Positions 21,701-29,743 of a stretch of 64,000 bases of DNA are shown here, in pieces. This DNA comes from Telluria beijingensis (GTDB lineage Bacteria; Pseudomonadota; Gammaproteobacteria; Burkholderiales; Burkholderiaceae_D), in NCBI RefSeq assembly GCF_030770395.1, contig NZ_CP132480.1, positions 4,374,039-4,438,038 on the forward strand. The letters run 5' to 3'. Made by a program: the position numbers and the translations under genes. Numbering within the stretch: the stretch's first letter is position 1; each line of letters begins with the position of its first letter. The notes below the pieces were generated by a model. The model had not been told where the DNA came from and made no database searches. It was given only the letters and a program-made list of their open reading frames with translations.

Positions 21701-22374
21701 TCGGTCAGCGCCGCTTCGCCCAGCATGTCGTAGGAGTAGCGGTAGCCGCGGGTTTCGTTGTCGCGGCTGTTCTTCAGGGCTTCGTCGATGGTCTGGCCGG
21801 TGACGAACTGGTTGCCCAGCATGCGCATCGCCATGTCGACGCCCTTGCGGATCAGCGGCTCGCCGCCCTTCGCGATCAGGCGCGTGAGCGCCGAACCGAG
21901 TCCCTGCTCGCTATTGGTGCCCACCAGCTTGCCGGTGATGAGCAGGCCCCAGGTAGCCGCATTGACGAACAGCGATGGCGATTCGCCCAGGTGCTTGCGC
22001 CAGTCGCCGCGGCTGATCTTGTCGGCGATCAGGCGATCGGCGGTCTCGCTATCCGGGATGCGCAGCAGCGCTTCGGCCAGGCACATCAGCGCCACGCCTT
22101 CTTCGGACGACAGCGAGAATTCGTGCATCAGCGCGTCCACGCCCGAGGCGCGGGCACGCTTTTCGCGCACCGCGGAGACCAGGCGATGCGCCAGCGGCTG
22201 GGCGTCGGCGCCGGGCGTGGCGCCTTGCGCCAGCAGCCACTGGACCGCTTCCGCCTCGTCGCGGCGGTAGGCGGCGGTGATGGCGGCGCGCAGGGGCGTT
22301 TGCTCGCGCCTGGTTTCAGCGTGGAGGGCGTCGAAAGGGACGAAGGTGGAGGCCGGGGAAGCAGCGATCTGCAT
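18727..22374 (-). CDS. putA: Bifunctional proline dehydrogenase / glutamate-semialdehyde dehydrogenase PutA
   Basis: 1215 aa. The N-terminal region lacks the ribbon-helix-helix DNA-binding domain of trifunctional PutA. The proline dehydrogenase barrel spans about residues 150-480 (GAYWDAEIKRAQ is the FAD/substrate segment). The P5C dehydrogenase domain follows, with VAETGGQNA (Glu) and the nucleophile Cys near residue 833 in GQRCSALR. A C-terminal ALDH-like domain (about 1040-1215) is thought to seal the substrate channel. It oxidises proline to glutamate. Regulation is probably by the divergent Lrp-type gene at 22586, consistent with the missing repressor domain. Confidence 0.96.
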   Translation of the reverse strand: MQIAASPASTFVPFDALHAETRREQTPLRAAITAAYRRDEAEAVQWLLAQGATPGADAQPLAHRLVSAVREKRARASGVDALMHEFSLSSEEGVALMCLAEALLRIPDSETADRLIADKISRGDWRKHLGESPSLFVNAATWGLLITGKLVGTNSEQGLGSALTRLIAKGGEPLIRKGVDMAMRMLGNQFVTGQTIDEALKNSRDNETRGYRYSYDMLGEAALTESDAKNYYASYETAIHAIGKASNGRGIKDGPGISIKLSALHPRYSRAQYARVMGELLPRVRSLVLLAKSYNIGINIDAEEADRLEISLDMLEALAFDPDLAGFEGIGLVVQAYQKRCPFVIDYLVDLAKRSGRKFMVRLVKGAYWDAEIKRAQVDGMPGYPVYTRKVHTDVSYLTCARKLLAAADVLYPQFATHNAHTLSVIYTWARQDNVSNYEFQCLHGMGETLYDQVVGSKNLDKACRIYAPVGSHETLLAYLVRRLLENGANSSFVNQIVDENVAIDTLLTDPFEVARASGGQPHPAIALPLDMFGAERKNSAGMDLVNEDVLARLADGLAQQRAHVAGPLVAGTVDAGAPANVINPAASSDVVGQVSEASRGDVDTALAAANAFAGEWAGTAPGERAAILERTADLFEQHGVELMALAVREAGKSLPNAIAELREAVDFLRYYAVQIRGSGKAEALGPVSCISPWNFPLAIFTGQVAAALAAGNVVLAKPAEQTPLIAYRAVQLFLEAGTPRAALQLLPGRGEVVGAALTADSRIKGVIFTGSTEVAQLINRTLAKRAEQEGIDIPLVAETGGQNALIVDSSALPEQVVQDVLSSAFDSAGQRCSALRVLFLQDDIADKTVRMLKGAMQELRVGSPDRLATDIGPVIDAEAQRNLMAHIERTRATARSHFALELPASVTDVGTFVPPTVLEIASLAELKQEVFGPVLHIVRYRRAELPSVIDAINATGYGLTLGVHSRIDETIDYIVTRAHVGNIYVNRNIVGAVVGVQPFGGEGKSGTGPKAGGPLYLKRLQRGAAPLTEHARQPQAALEALTGWLRAKDQQPVAALADGYARTSLNGVSMDLPGPTGESNRLSFTPRGAVLCAPATSAGLLNQLAATLATGNRALVLAPTPESIPTDLPPAVKERVSFIGKEQIDAADIAIALVETGLAGTLRTQLAARPGAIVGIVDTDALVPVDLWRLVAERAVCVNTTAAGGNASLMTLGL

Positions 22375-22424
22375 GGCTATCTAGTCAAAAGAAAAATCAC
22401 ATCGAAGGGCACCGCGCAGCAAAA

Positions 22425-22460
22425 GCGCCGTCCTGCAAAAGGCAGTCGGCGCGGTTTTTA
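22425..22460 (+). terminator. Terminator-like hairpin in the putA-lrp gap
   Basis: GCGCCG (22425) pairs with CGGCGC (22447), with an inner CTGC/GCAG stem, followed by GG and five T on the plus strand. It lies upstream of the lrp promoter, so it may block plus-strand readthrough into the regulator or act in the putA leader. Confidence 0.5.
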
Positions 22461-22541
22461 TGTCGGTGGAAATGATTCGATTGTAGAAGGATTTCTTCTG
22501 GATTTATTCTGTTTTTAAACCAGACTAGCAATAGATAGTTT

Positions 22542-22569
22542 TTGATGCGACAATCTGACCGAATAATAT
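22542..22569 (+). promoter_or_regulatory. Candidate promoter of the Lrp-type regulator
   Basis: TTGATG, 16-bp spacer, TAATAT, ending 16 bp before the ATG at 22586. The start is preceded by a GGGAG ribosome site. The AT-rich surroundings of the putA-lrp gap suit Lrp-type binding. Confidence 0.55.
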
Positions 22570-22585
22570 TTACGGGAGACACCCG

Positions 22586-23041
22586 ATGTTGGACAAGATC
22601 AGCAAGAAGATTCTAGCCGAACTGCAGAATGACGGCCGCATCAGCAACGTGGAACTCGCGGCGCGCGTCAACCTGTCGCCGGCGGCCTGCCTCGAGCGCG
22701 TGCGCAAGCTGCATGAATCGGGCTATATCATGGGCTATACGGCCCAGCTCAATCCGCAGCTGCTCGACGTGTCGCTGCTGGTCTTCATCGAGGTGGTGCT
22801 CGATCGTACCACTCCCGAGGTCTTCGATGCGTTCAAGCAGAGCGTGCAGATGATTCCCGAGGTGCTGGAATGCCATATGGTGGCGGGCGGCTTCGATTAC
22901 CTCGTCAAGGCGCGCGTGAAGGACATGGCAGCCTACCGCGAATTCCTGGGCAAGACGCTGCTGCAGAAAGGTGTGCGCGAAACCCACACCTACGCCGTGA
23001 TGGAAGAGGTCAAGAATACGACGAAGCTGCCGATCCGCTGA
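22586..23041 (+). CDS. Lrp/AsnC-family regulator, probable PutR
   Basis: 151 aa. N-terminal winged helix (LDKISKKILAELQNDGRISNVELAARVNLS) and C-terminal RAM ligand-binding domain with the GGFDYLVKARVKD strand. It is divergent from putA with a shared 211-bp control region, the arrangement of PutR, which activates putA in response to proline. Assignment as PutR is inferred from position. A strong bidirectional terminator and parS site 4 follow. Confidence 0.85.
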   Translation: MLDKISKKILAELQNDGRISNVELAARVNLSPAACLERVRKLHESGYIMGYTAQLNPQLLDVSLLVFIEVVLDRTTPEVFDAFKQSVQMIPEVLECHMVAGGFDYLVKARVKDMAAYREFLGKTLLQKGVRETHTYAVMEEVKNTTKLPIR

Positions 23042-23062
23042 GCGCAGCGTCGTCTACAAGGT

Positions 23063-23091
23063 AAAACGGCCAGGCAATGCCTGGCCGTTTT
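23063..23091. terminator. Bidirectional terminator between lrp and the LysR gene
   Basis: AAAACGGCCAGGC and GCCTGGCCGTTTT form a perfect 13-bp stem with an AAT loop. T-runs occur on both strands, so it can end both convergent genes. Its last base is the first base of parS site 4. Confidence 0.85.
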
Positions 23092-23106
23092 GTTTCACGT
23101 GAAGCA
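23091..23106. promoter_or_regulatory. parS site 4
   Basis: TGTTTCACGTGAAGCA differs from the parS palindrome at one base. It lies on the opposite side of the putative origin from sites 1-3, between convergent genes. Confidence 0.85.
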
Positions 23107-23126
23107 ATTTGCGCCGGCTGGCGCTG

Positions 23127-24080
23127 TCAGACGATCTTGCGCACGCCGGTCTTGGATGCGCTTTCCGCCATCGCTTCAAGGTTCTTGCGCAGCCAGCGGT
23201 GGGCCGGACTGCGGCCATCGCGCTCGTGCCACAGCATGTCCAGGTGGACCGCCGGCAGCTGCAATGGCAGCTCTTTCCAGATCAGCACATCGGTCATGCC
23301 GGTCGATACCATCAAGTGCTTCGGCAACACGGTGATGAGGTCCGAATTGGCTACCACCCTGCCCGCCGTGAAGAACTGGTTCACCGTCAACAGGATGCGG
23401 CGTTCGCGACCGAGCTGGGCCAGCGCCTCGTCGACCAGGCCGTGGGCGCGGCCCGAGAAGCTCACCAGCAAGTGGTTGGCTTTGCAATAGGTATCGAGAT
23501 CGAGCTTTTCCTTGGCCAGCGGGTGGTCCTTGCGCATCACGCATACATACACGCCCGAATACAGGCGCTCGTGGCGGATCGGCGAGCCGGTTTCGTACGA
23601 CAACTGGGCCGCGACACCGGGGAAGAAGCCCACCGCCAGGTCGATGTCGCCGCGCAGCAGCATCGGGCGCGGTTCGCGCGTGGTCAGCGGCACCATGCGA
23701 ATGTTCACGCCCGGCGCTTCGCTTTCGATCGAGCGCATCAGCGACGGCAGCCACAGCGCGGCGGTCGCATCGGCCATCGCCATGCGGAAGGTGGCCTGCG
23801 CCTTGGAGACGTCGAAGGTTTCCGGCATTACCGCCGCTTCCAGCGCCGCCAGCGCCTGGCGCACGGCCGGCCACAGGGCTTCGGCGCGCGGGGTCGGCTT
23901 GACGCCATAGGCGGTGCGGATCAGGAGTTCGTCGCCCAGGCTTTCCCGTAGACGCTTGATCGCGTTCGACACCGCGGGTTGGGTCATGGCCAGGTGACCG
24001 GCGGCACGGGTGAGGTTTTGCTCGGTCATCACCGCGTCGAATACGCGCAGCAGATTCAAGTCAAGCGTCAGGAAGCTCAT
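23127..24080 (-). CDS. LysR-family transcriptional regulator
   Basis: 317 aa from ATG 24080 (MSFLTLDLNLLRVFDAVM); the longer frame to 24125 adds 15 residues atypical of the family. Winged helix-turn-helix at residues 8-65 (NLTRAAGHLAMTQPAVSNAIKRLR), then a two-lobed effector domain of the NodD/SyrM-like group. The upstream 150 bp before the next gene at 24233 is AT-rich, and that small membrane protein gene is divergent, so it may be the target. Ligand unknown. Confidence 0.88.
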   Translation of the reverse strand: MSFLTLDLNLLRVFDAVMTEQNLTRAAGHLAMTQPAVSNAIKRLRESLGDELLIRTAYGVKPTPRAEALWPAVRQALAALEAAVMPETFDVSKAQATFRMAMADATAALWLPSLMRSIESEAPGVNIRMVPLTTREPRPMLLRGDIDLAVGFFPGVAAQLSYETGSPIRHERLYSGVYVCVMRKDHPLAKEKLDLDTYCKANHLLVSFSGRAHGLVDEALAQLGRERRILLTVNQFFTAGRVVANSDLITVLPKHLMVSTGMTDVLIWKELPLQLPAVHLDMLWHERDGRSPAHRWLRKNLEAMAESASKTGVRKIV

Positions 24081-24232
24081 GAGATTCAGGAGAGATCTGT
24101 TGTGAATACAAATGTATGAGTACAAGTGTACCGCAAATCATTCACAAACAGTATAAGGGCCATCAGGGAACAAAATTAGATTTATATGTTGCGACGCACT
24201 ATAGTTCTCAACAATAACAGAACGAGCCTATC

Positions 24233-24514
24233 ATGTCTTCCGCCACCCTAGTCCAAGCCGCCGCTGCCGTGTCCTACGGCCAGGTGTTCAGCACCACCGT
24301 CTATCTTGCCTTGCTGGCTGGCTTCCTCCTGTTCTTCCGCCCATTGCTGGTCGGCATCGGCCGTGCGCTGTACCTGACGGTGCGTCCGCGCCGCAGCAAG
24401 GCCGAGATGGCCGCCCGCCGCGCGCTGGATGAAGCGCTGGCGCTCAAACGCAAGCTGGCCAGCCTGGACCCGGTCGACGCCGCCGAAGTGCGCGCCATGG
24501 GCATCCGCCACTGA
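24233..24514 (+). CDS. Small membrane protein of unknown function
   Basis: 93 aa. One hydrophobic segment (about residues 18-38, FSTTVYLALLAGFLLFFRPL, possibly extending to 48) is followed by an Arg/Lys-rich stretch and a short Ala-rich helix. No family recognised. The codon use is like the host, and a rho-independent terminator follows 22 bp later, supporting a real gene. It is divergent from the LysR regulator. Confidence 0.65.
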   Translation: MSSATLVQAAAAVSYGQVFSTTVYLALLAGFLLFFRPLLVGIGRALYLTVRPRRSKAEMAARRALDEALALKRKLASLDPVDAAEVRAMGIRH

Positions 24515-24536
24515 TTATCCCCGAACTCCTCCCCTG

Positions 24537-24571
24537 ACGCGGTCTCCGGCAACGGACTCCGCGTTTTTTTT
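24537..24571 (+). terminator. Rho-independent terminator after the small membrane protein gene
   Basis: ACGCGG (24537) pairs with CCGCGT (24559), with an inner TCCG/CGGA stem, followed by a run of T to 24571 on the plus strand. Confidence 0.85.
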
Positions 24572-24639
24572 CGTCCCTGCCTGGTGTAAAACTATCCGGA
24601 AGTGTCGTCACGCCTGGTGACTTTGCGTTACCGGGCTTT

Positions 24640-24915
24640 TCTCGCCTCGTGAATTTAATAAAATTCACAAAGAGTCACTATGGGAGTCATGGAGATGAGG
24701 ATTAGATCATATTTTATCGTATGGATGAGCGAAATTAGAGGATTTTTGGCGTATTTTGACCGGATATGGATGAGAGGCGAAGCTGATGAATTTTTAACTT
24801 ATTATGTTTGAAGAGATGCGAATTAGAGAAAAATATAACCAAATTAGTAAGTAGATGGATGCGGTTCAACATAGTTCACATTCTTACTATGTATGAATAT
24901 TACTTATGGTAATAA
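24640..24915. other. AT-rich island with a degenerate GATGAG...ATTAGA motif
   Basis: Between 24572 and the ferredoxin terminator no gene is supported. The part from about 24640 to 24915 is strongly AT-rich for this genome (about 27% GC in the 60 bases from 24781, counted by hand). It repeats a motif of the form GATGNG followed by ATTAGA at 24694, 24723, 24768, 24815 and 24855, spaced 29-47 bp. An imperfect palindrome TGAATTTAATAAAATTCA lies at 24650-24667. 24916-25030 is ordinary and holds nothing recognised. Confidence 0.55.
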
Positions 24916-25034
24916 TGCGGCCGAGCCAAAACGACAGACCAAAAAGCATGTAGGAGCGCAGACCAGGTCTGGACGTGTGGAGACGCCGCATGCCGGGCTA
25001 GCCGGGATGCAGTCAGGAAGATTCAAGCGGGAAT

Positions 25035-25059
25035 AAAAAAGCCGGCTGAGGCGCCGGCT
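25035..25059 (-). terminator. Rho-independent terminator of the ferredoxin gene
   Basis: AGCCGGC and GCCGGCT flank a short loop; six T follow on the minus strand (A run 25035-25040). It lies 20 bp after the ferredoxin stop. Confidence 0.85.
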
Positions 25060-25078
25060 GGGAGGGGTGTTGAGTGGA

Positions 25079-25873
<795 letters not shown>

Positions 25874-25976
25874 TCACCCTGTTGGAACGCGCATTATGCC
25901 TGAAAACATGGCATTCGCCCCAGAGCGGGGCATGGTTTGCCCAATGGCTGTGCGGTTCTTACCGCCCTGGCAAGAG

Positions 25977-26636
25977 TCAGGCGCCTGTTTCCTGCAGCTT
26001 CAGCAAATGGTAGTAGACCATGCCCGCCTTGTCGGCGCGCACCGCTTCCCAGCCACGCAGCCATTCGGGAGCGTCGTCGCCCCCGGCCGGCAGCGGCGCC
26101 TCGGCTTCCGCGTACACCATGCCGCCTTCGGTCAGTAATGCCGCGCACAGCGGCAGGGTCTTGGCCAGCAAATCCTGCTGATACGGCGGATCGAGGAAGA
26201 TCACGTCGAAACGCTGGCCGCGGGTGGCCAGGTCGCGCGCCAGGGTCAGGGCATCGGCGCGCAGGATGGTGACGTTGGCGGCCTTGAGCTTGTCGCGGTT
26301 GGCTTCCAGCTGGCGTACCGCCGGGCCGTGGTTGTCGGCCATGGTCACCGCCGCGGCGCCGCGGCTGGCCGCTTCGAAACCGAGCGCGCCGGAACCGGCA
26401 TACAGGTCGAGCACGGTAGCCTGGTCCCAGTCGCCGCCAAGCTGGTGGTTGATCCAGTTGAACACGGTTTCGCGCACGCGGTCCGGCGTGGGGCGCAGGC
26501 CGAGGGCGTCGACTACCGGCAGCAGCATACGTTTCCAGGTACCGCCGATGATGCGCACCTGGTGCGGGGCCATGCGCGGCGCGCCATGGGGTTTGGCGGC
26601 GGCCTGGGGCCTTGATTTGATGGACTTTCTTTGCAT
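25977..26636 (-). CDS. rsmD: 16S rRNA (guanine966-N2)-methyltransferase
   Basis: 219 aa from ATG 26636; a GTG at 26645 is possible. A basic N-terminus is followed by VRIIGGTWKR, the RPTPDRVRETVFNW segment, SAM motif LDLYAGSGALGFEA, and the catalytic N-methyltransferase motif DPPY (about residue 150). Methylates G966 of 16S rRNA. Upstream of coaD on the same strand, 120 bp away. Confidence 0.94.
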   Translation of the reverse strand: MQRKSIKSRPQAAAKPHGAPRMAPHQVRIIGGTWKRMLLPVVDALGLRPTPDRVRETVFNWINHQLGGDWDQATVLDLYAGSGALGFEAASRGAAAVTMADNHGPAVRQLEANRDKLKAANVTILRADALTLARDLATRGQRFDVIFLDPPYQQDLLAKTLPLCAALLTEGGMVYAEAEAPLPAGGDDAPEWLRGWEAVRADKAGMVYYHLLKLQETGA

Positions 26637-26690
26637 GGGCGGCACTATAGCATGCAGGTTTGCGCGCTTGCCGGGGCCGCCCTTCCCACC

Positions 26691-27584
26691 TTATTTACCG
26701 GCCGCCAGCGCTTCGAAATCGTTGATCCAGCCCTGCATGCGCTCTTGCGCATGCGCCTTCTGCTGCGGCGTCGCCAGTCGCAGCGCGGTCAGGATGTATG
26801 TGGTCGTATGCTCGAGGCTGGCGTCATAGAAGGCCTTGCGCTCGGGCGACTCCATGCGCGTGAACAGCTCGCGCATCAAGCCCTGCACCCGGGCCGTGGT
26901 CTGTTCGCGGTTGAGCTTTTTCTGCTGCACTTCTTGCAGCAGCGCCAGAATGCGGCGCTGGCGGTACTGGCGTTCTTCGAGCCACTGCTGGTTGTCGAGC
27001 GGGCGCAGGTCGGACGCCCGCCGCAGGGCGGCTTCCTGCTCGCTGCTGAAGCGGCCGAACCACAGTTCCATCTGTTCCATCGATTTTTTATAACGCGCGC
27101 GCTGGCGCTTCTCGACGCTGCCGCTCATGAACTTGCGGCGGTATTCGTCGTTCTTGTCCTTGAATTTCTTGTCGATATGGGCGATTTGCGCCGGCGTGAT
27201 CGACATGGCCAGCGTCGTCAGTTCCGGCACGGCGCGCTGGGCCAGGCGTTCGCCGCGCACGCGGATCTCGCGATAGGCCTGGACCAGGTCGGCCTGGCTC
27301 GGATTGCCAGCGACTTTCTTCTGGAACGTGCCGAGCAGCGCGGCATAATCGCGCAACTGGGTCTGGCGATGCCACTGGAATAATCCATTGATGTCGCGCT
27401 TGGCGATGTCGGCCTGTTGTCCTTCCAGGTCGACATAGGAGTTGATCCACCAGTACAGTAGGGTGTCGCCCTGGTTGTACGAGAAGCGAATGGTGCTGCA
27501 ACCCGCCGCCAACGCCATCAGGGCGATGGCCAGCAGCGCTAGGGTGCGCCGGAACACGGTATCTCGCATGCTAGAATTTTTCAT
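26691..27584 (-). CDS. DUF6279-type lipoprotein of unknown function
   Basis: 297 aa. A basic N-terminus, hydrophobic core and lipobox LAAGC (Cys about residue 29) indicate an outer- or inner-membrane lipoprotein. The mature part begins IRFSYNQGDTLLYWWINSYVDL, which I recognise as the start of the DUF6279 group. The remainder is helical and rich in Arg/Glu/Gln. Function unknown. Divergent from glmU with 26 bp between start codons. A later ATG at 27569 is a possible start. Confidence 0.8.
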   Translation of the reverse strand: MKNSSMRDTVFRRTLALLAIALMALAAGCSTIRFSYNQGDTLLYWWINSYVDLEGQQADIAKRDINGLFQWHRQTQLRDYAALLGTFQKKVAGNPSQADLVQAYREIRVRGERLAQRAVPELTTLAMSITPAQIAHIDKKFKDKNDEYRRKFMSGSVEKRQRARYKKSMEQMELWFGRFSSEQEAALRRASDLRPLDNQQWLEERQYRQRRILALLQEVQQKKLNREQTTARVQGLMRELFTRMESPERKAFYDASLEHTTTYILTALRLATPQQKAHAQERMQGWINDFEALAAGK

Positions 27585-27610
27585 ATTTTCAACTTTTTTG
27601 AGAACGGCTT

Positions 27611-28987
27611 ATGAACGTTGTGATCCTCGCCGCCGGCATGGGCAAACGCATGCAATCCGCCCTGCCGAAAGTCCTGCATCCATTGGCTGGTAAGCCGTTG
27701 TTGCGCCACGTTATCGATACGGCCCGTGGCTTGAGTCCGCAGAAATTATGCGTGATTTACGGCCACGGAGGCGCAGCGGTGCCCGAGATGGTCGCCGCCC
27801 TGGCGCAAGAGACCGGCACCGCGATCGACACCGCGCTGCAGCAGCCGCAGCTCGGCACCGGCCATGCGGTGATGCAGGCCGTGCCGCAACTGGACGATGC
27901 CAGCGCCACCCTGGTGCTGTACGGCGACGTGCCGCTGACCACGGCCGATACCCTGCGCAGCCTGGTGGAAGCCGCCGGCAGCGACAAGCTGGGCATTCTT
28001 ACCGTCGAGCAGGCCAATCCTTTCGGCCTGGGCCGTATCGTGCGCGAAAACGGCAAGATCGTGCGCATCGTCGAAGAAAAGGATGCCAGCGAGGCCGAGC
28101 GCGCCATCCGCGAAATCAATAGCGGCATCATGGCGATCCCGACCCGCCACCTCAAGAAGTGGCTGGCCGCGCTGTCCAACAACAATGCCCAGGGCGAGTA
28201 CTACCTGACCGATATCGTGGCCCAGGCCGTGGCGGATGGCGTGCCGGTCGTCTCGGCCAGCCCGTCCGGCGAATGGGAAGTGGCTGGCGTCAACAGCAAG
28301 GTGCAGTTGGCCGAGCTCGAGCGCCGTCATCAGCTGAACATCGCCCATGCCCTGCTGGAAAAAGGCGTGACCTTGATGGATCCGGCGCGCATCGACGTGC
28401 GTGGAGAACTGATCTGCGGCCGCGATGTCGTGATCGACGTCGGTTGCGTGTTCGAAGGCCGGGTGGAACTGGCCGACGGTGTGAAGATCGGCGCCAATTG
28501 CGTGCTGGTCGGCGCCACGGTCGGCGCCGGGGCCAATATCAAGCCGTTCTGCCATATCGAAGACGCCGCGATCGGCGCCGCATCGCAGATCGGGCCGTAT
28601 GCGCGCCTGCGTCCCGGCACCGAGCTGGGCGAGGATGTGCATGTGGGTAACTTCGTCGAGGTCAAGAACAGCACCGTGGCCGCGCACAGCAAGGCCAACC
28701 ACCTGGCCTATATCGGCGACGCCACCATCGGTTCGCGCGTGAACATCGGCGCTGGGGTCATCACCTGCAACTACGATGGCGCCAATAAATTCCGCACCGT
28801 GATCGAAGACGAGGTCTTCGTCGGCAGCGACAGCCAACTGGTGGCGCCGGTGACGATCGGCAAGGGCGCTACCCTGGGCGCCGGCACCACGCTGACCAAG
28901 GATGCCCCGGCCGGCAAGCTGACCATCTCGCGGCCCAAGCAAATGACGATCGAAGGATGGACGCGGCCGGTGAAAGTGAAGAAGTAA
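27611..28987 (+). CDS. glmU: Bifunctional UDP-GlcNAc pyrophosphorylase / glucosamine-1-phosphate acetyltransferase
   Basis: 458 aa. The N-terminal uridyltransferase has [20 protein letters not shown] (residues 6-25) and YGDVPL (about 100). The C-terminal left-handed beta-helix hexapeptide repeats run from about residue 260 to 450, and [20 protein letters not shown] is the acetyl-CoA/active-site region. It makes UDP-GlcNAc for peptidoglycan and LPS in two steps. It lies 0.75 kb upstream of glmS on the same strand, with an Lrp regulator between them on the other strand. Confidence 0.97.
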   Translation: MNVVILAAGMGKRMQSALPKVLHPLAGKPLLRHVIDTARGLSPQKLCVIYGHGGAAVPEMVAALAQETGTAIDTALQQPQLGTGHAVMQAVPQLDDASATLVLYGDVPLTTADTLRSLVEAAGSDKLGILTVEQANPFGLGRIVRENGKIVRIVEEKDASEAERAIREINSGIMAIPTRHLKKWLAALSNNNAQGEYYLTDIVAQAVADGVPVVSASPSGEWEVAGVNSKVQLAELERRHQLNIAHALLEKGVTLMDPARIDVRGELICGRDVVIDVGCVFEGRVELADGVKIGANCVLVGATVGAGANIKPFCHIEDAAIGAASQIGPYARLRPGTELGEDVHVGNFVEVKNSTVAAHSKANHLAYIGDATIGSRVNIGAGVITCNYDGANKFRTVIEDEVFVGSDSQLVAPVTIGKGATLGAGTTLTKDAPAGKLTISRPKQMTIEGWTRPVKVKK

Positions 28988-29086
28988 TCCACCGGCTATC
29001 GACAGGGTAATCACAGCAAGTGAACAGGATAAACACAGGGTTTTACCGTGCTTACCCCCTGTTCATCCACCTGGTCTTCCACAATA

Positions 29087-29095
29087 TTATCCACA
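29087..29095 (+). promoter_or_regulatory. Isolated DnaA box
   Basis: An exact TTATCCACA in the glmU-lrp gap. No second exact box lies nearby. It may be a titration or regulatory site, or chance. Confidence 0.35.
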
Positions 29096-29111
29096 GGCCG
29101 CGGCCTGGGTT

Positions 29112-29588
29112 TCAGACGTCGACCCGGGTATCGAACTTGCTTCGGCGGGTCGAAAAATAGGCTTTCACGTTGCGCACATTGGCGTGCGACGTGAACAGCC
29201 GGTGCGCCAGCGCGTGATAGGCGGGCATGTCGGCGACCTGCACCACCAGCACGAAGTCCGGCCCCGGCGACACCCGGTAGCACTGCAGCACGGCCGCTTC
29301 CCTGGCGGCCAGCTGCTCGAATTCTTCCATCCGCTCGGCAGCCTGCACATCGAGCGTGATTTCGACGATGGCGCTCAAGCGGCTGCCGACCTTGTCGGGC
29401 GCCACGATCGCCACCTGGCGCTCGATGACGCCGCTTTCCGTCAGCTGCTTCATGCGGCGCAGGCAAGTCGGTGGCGATACATGCACAAGGGCCGCGAGTT
29501 CGGCGTTCGTATGCGATGCATCAGTTTGCAAAATGTTCAGGATGCGACGATCGAGGTCGTCGAGCGGCGGTAATTCGGTCATCGTCAT
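29112..29588 (-). CDS. Lrp/AsnC-family transcriptional regulator
   Basis: 158 aa. Helix-turn-helix at about residues 10-55 (LDDLDRRILNILQTDASHTNAELAALVHVSPPT) and a C-terminal RAM domain with PGPDFVLVVQVADMPAY. It is divergent from glmS (155-bp shared gap) and convergent with glmU. The regulated genes are not evident; an amino-acid effector is expected for the family. It is distinct from the Lrp protein at 22586. Confidence 0.88.
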   Translation of the reverse strand: MTMTELPPLDDLDRRILNILQTDASHTNAELAALVHVSPPTCLRRMKQLTESGVIERQVAIVAPDKVGSRLSAIVEITLDVQAAERMEEFEQLAAREAAVLQCYRVSPGPDFVLVVQVADMPAYHALAHRLFTSHANVRNVKAYFSTRRSKFDTRVDV

Positions 29589-29743
29589 GAAATATTCAAT
29601 CGATTTTATTCATTATGTGAAACAGGATTTCTTGACTATCCTGATATGAAATAATCTAACAAATTTGGCTGCACACTGAAAGCTAATTTCATTAAGATTG
29701 CTCTACGATAAGACTCAACAGTTCCCTATTTGAGAGGTTAGCC

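Noticed and set aside
18877..22518. 1213-codon plus-strand open frame opposite putA
   Set aside because: Mirror frame of putA in GC-rich DNA; low-complexity Arg/Gln/Gly/Ala composition and no ribosome site.
24640..24915. CRISPR array or tRNA in the AT-rich island
   Set aside because: The repeats are degenerate and unevenly spaced, and no tRNA cloverleaf could be drawn.
29589..29743. glmS ribozyme or riboswitch leader
   Set aside because: The 155-bp gap is too short and shows no recognisable ribozyme core; none expected in this group.
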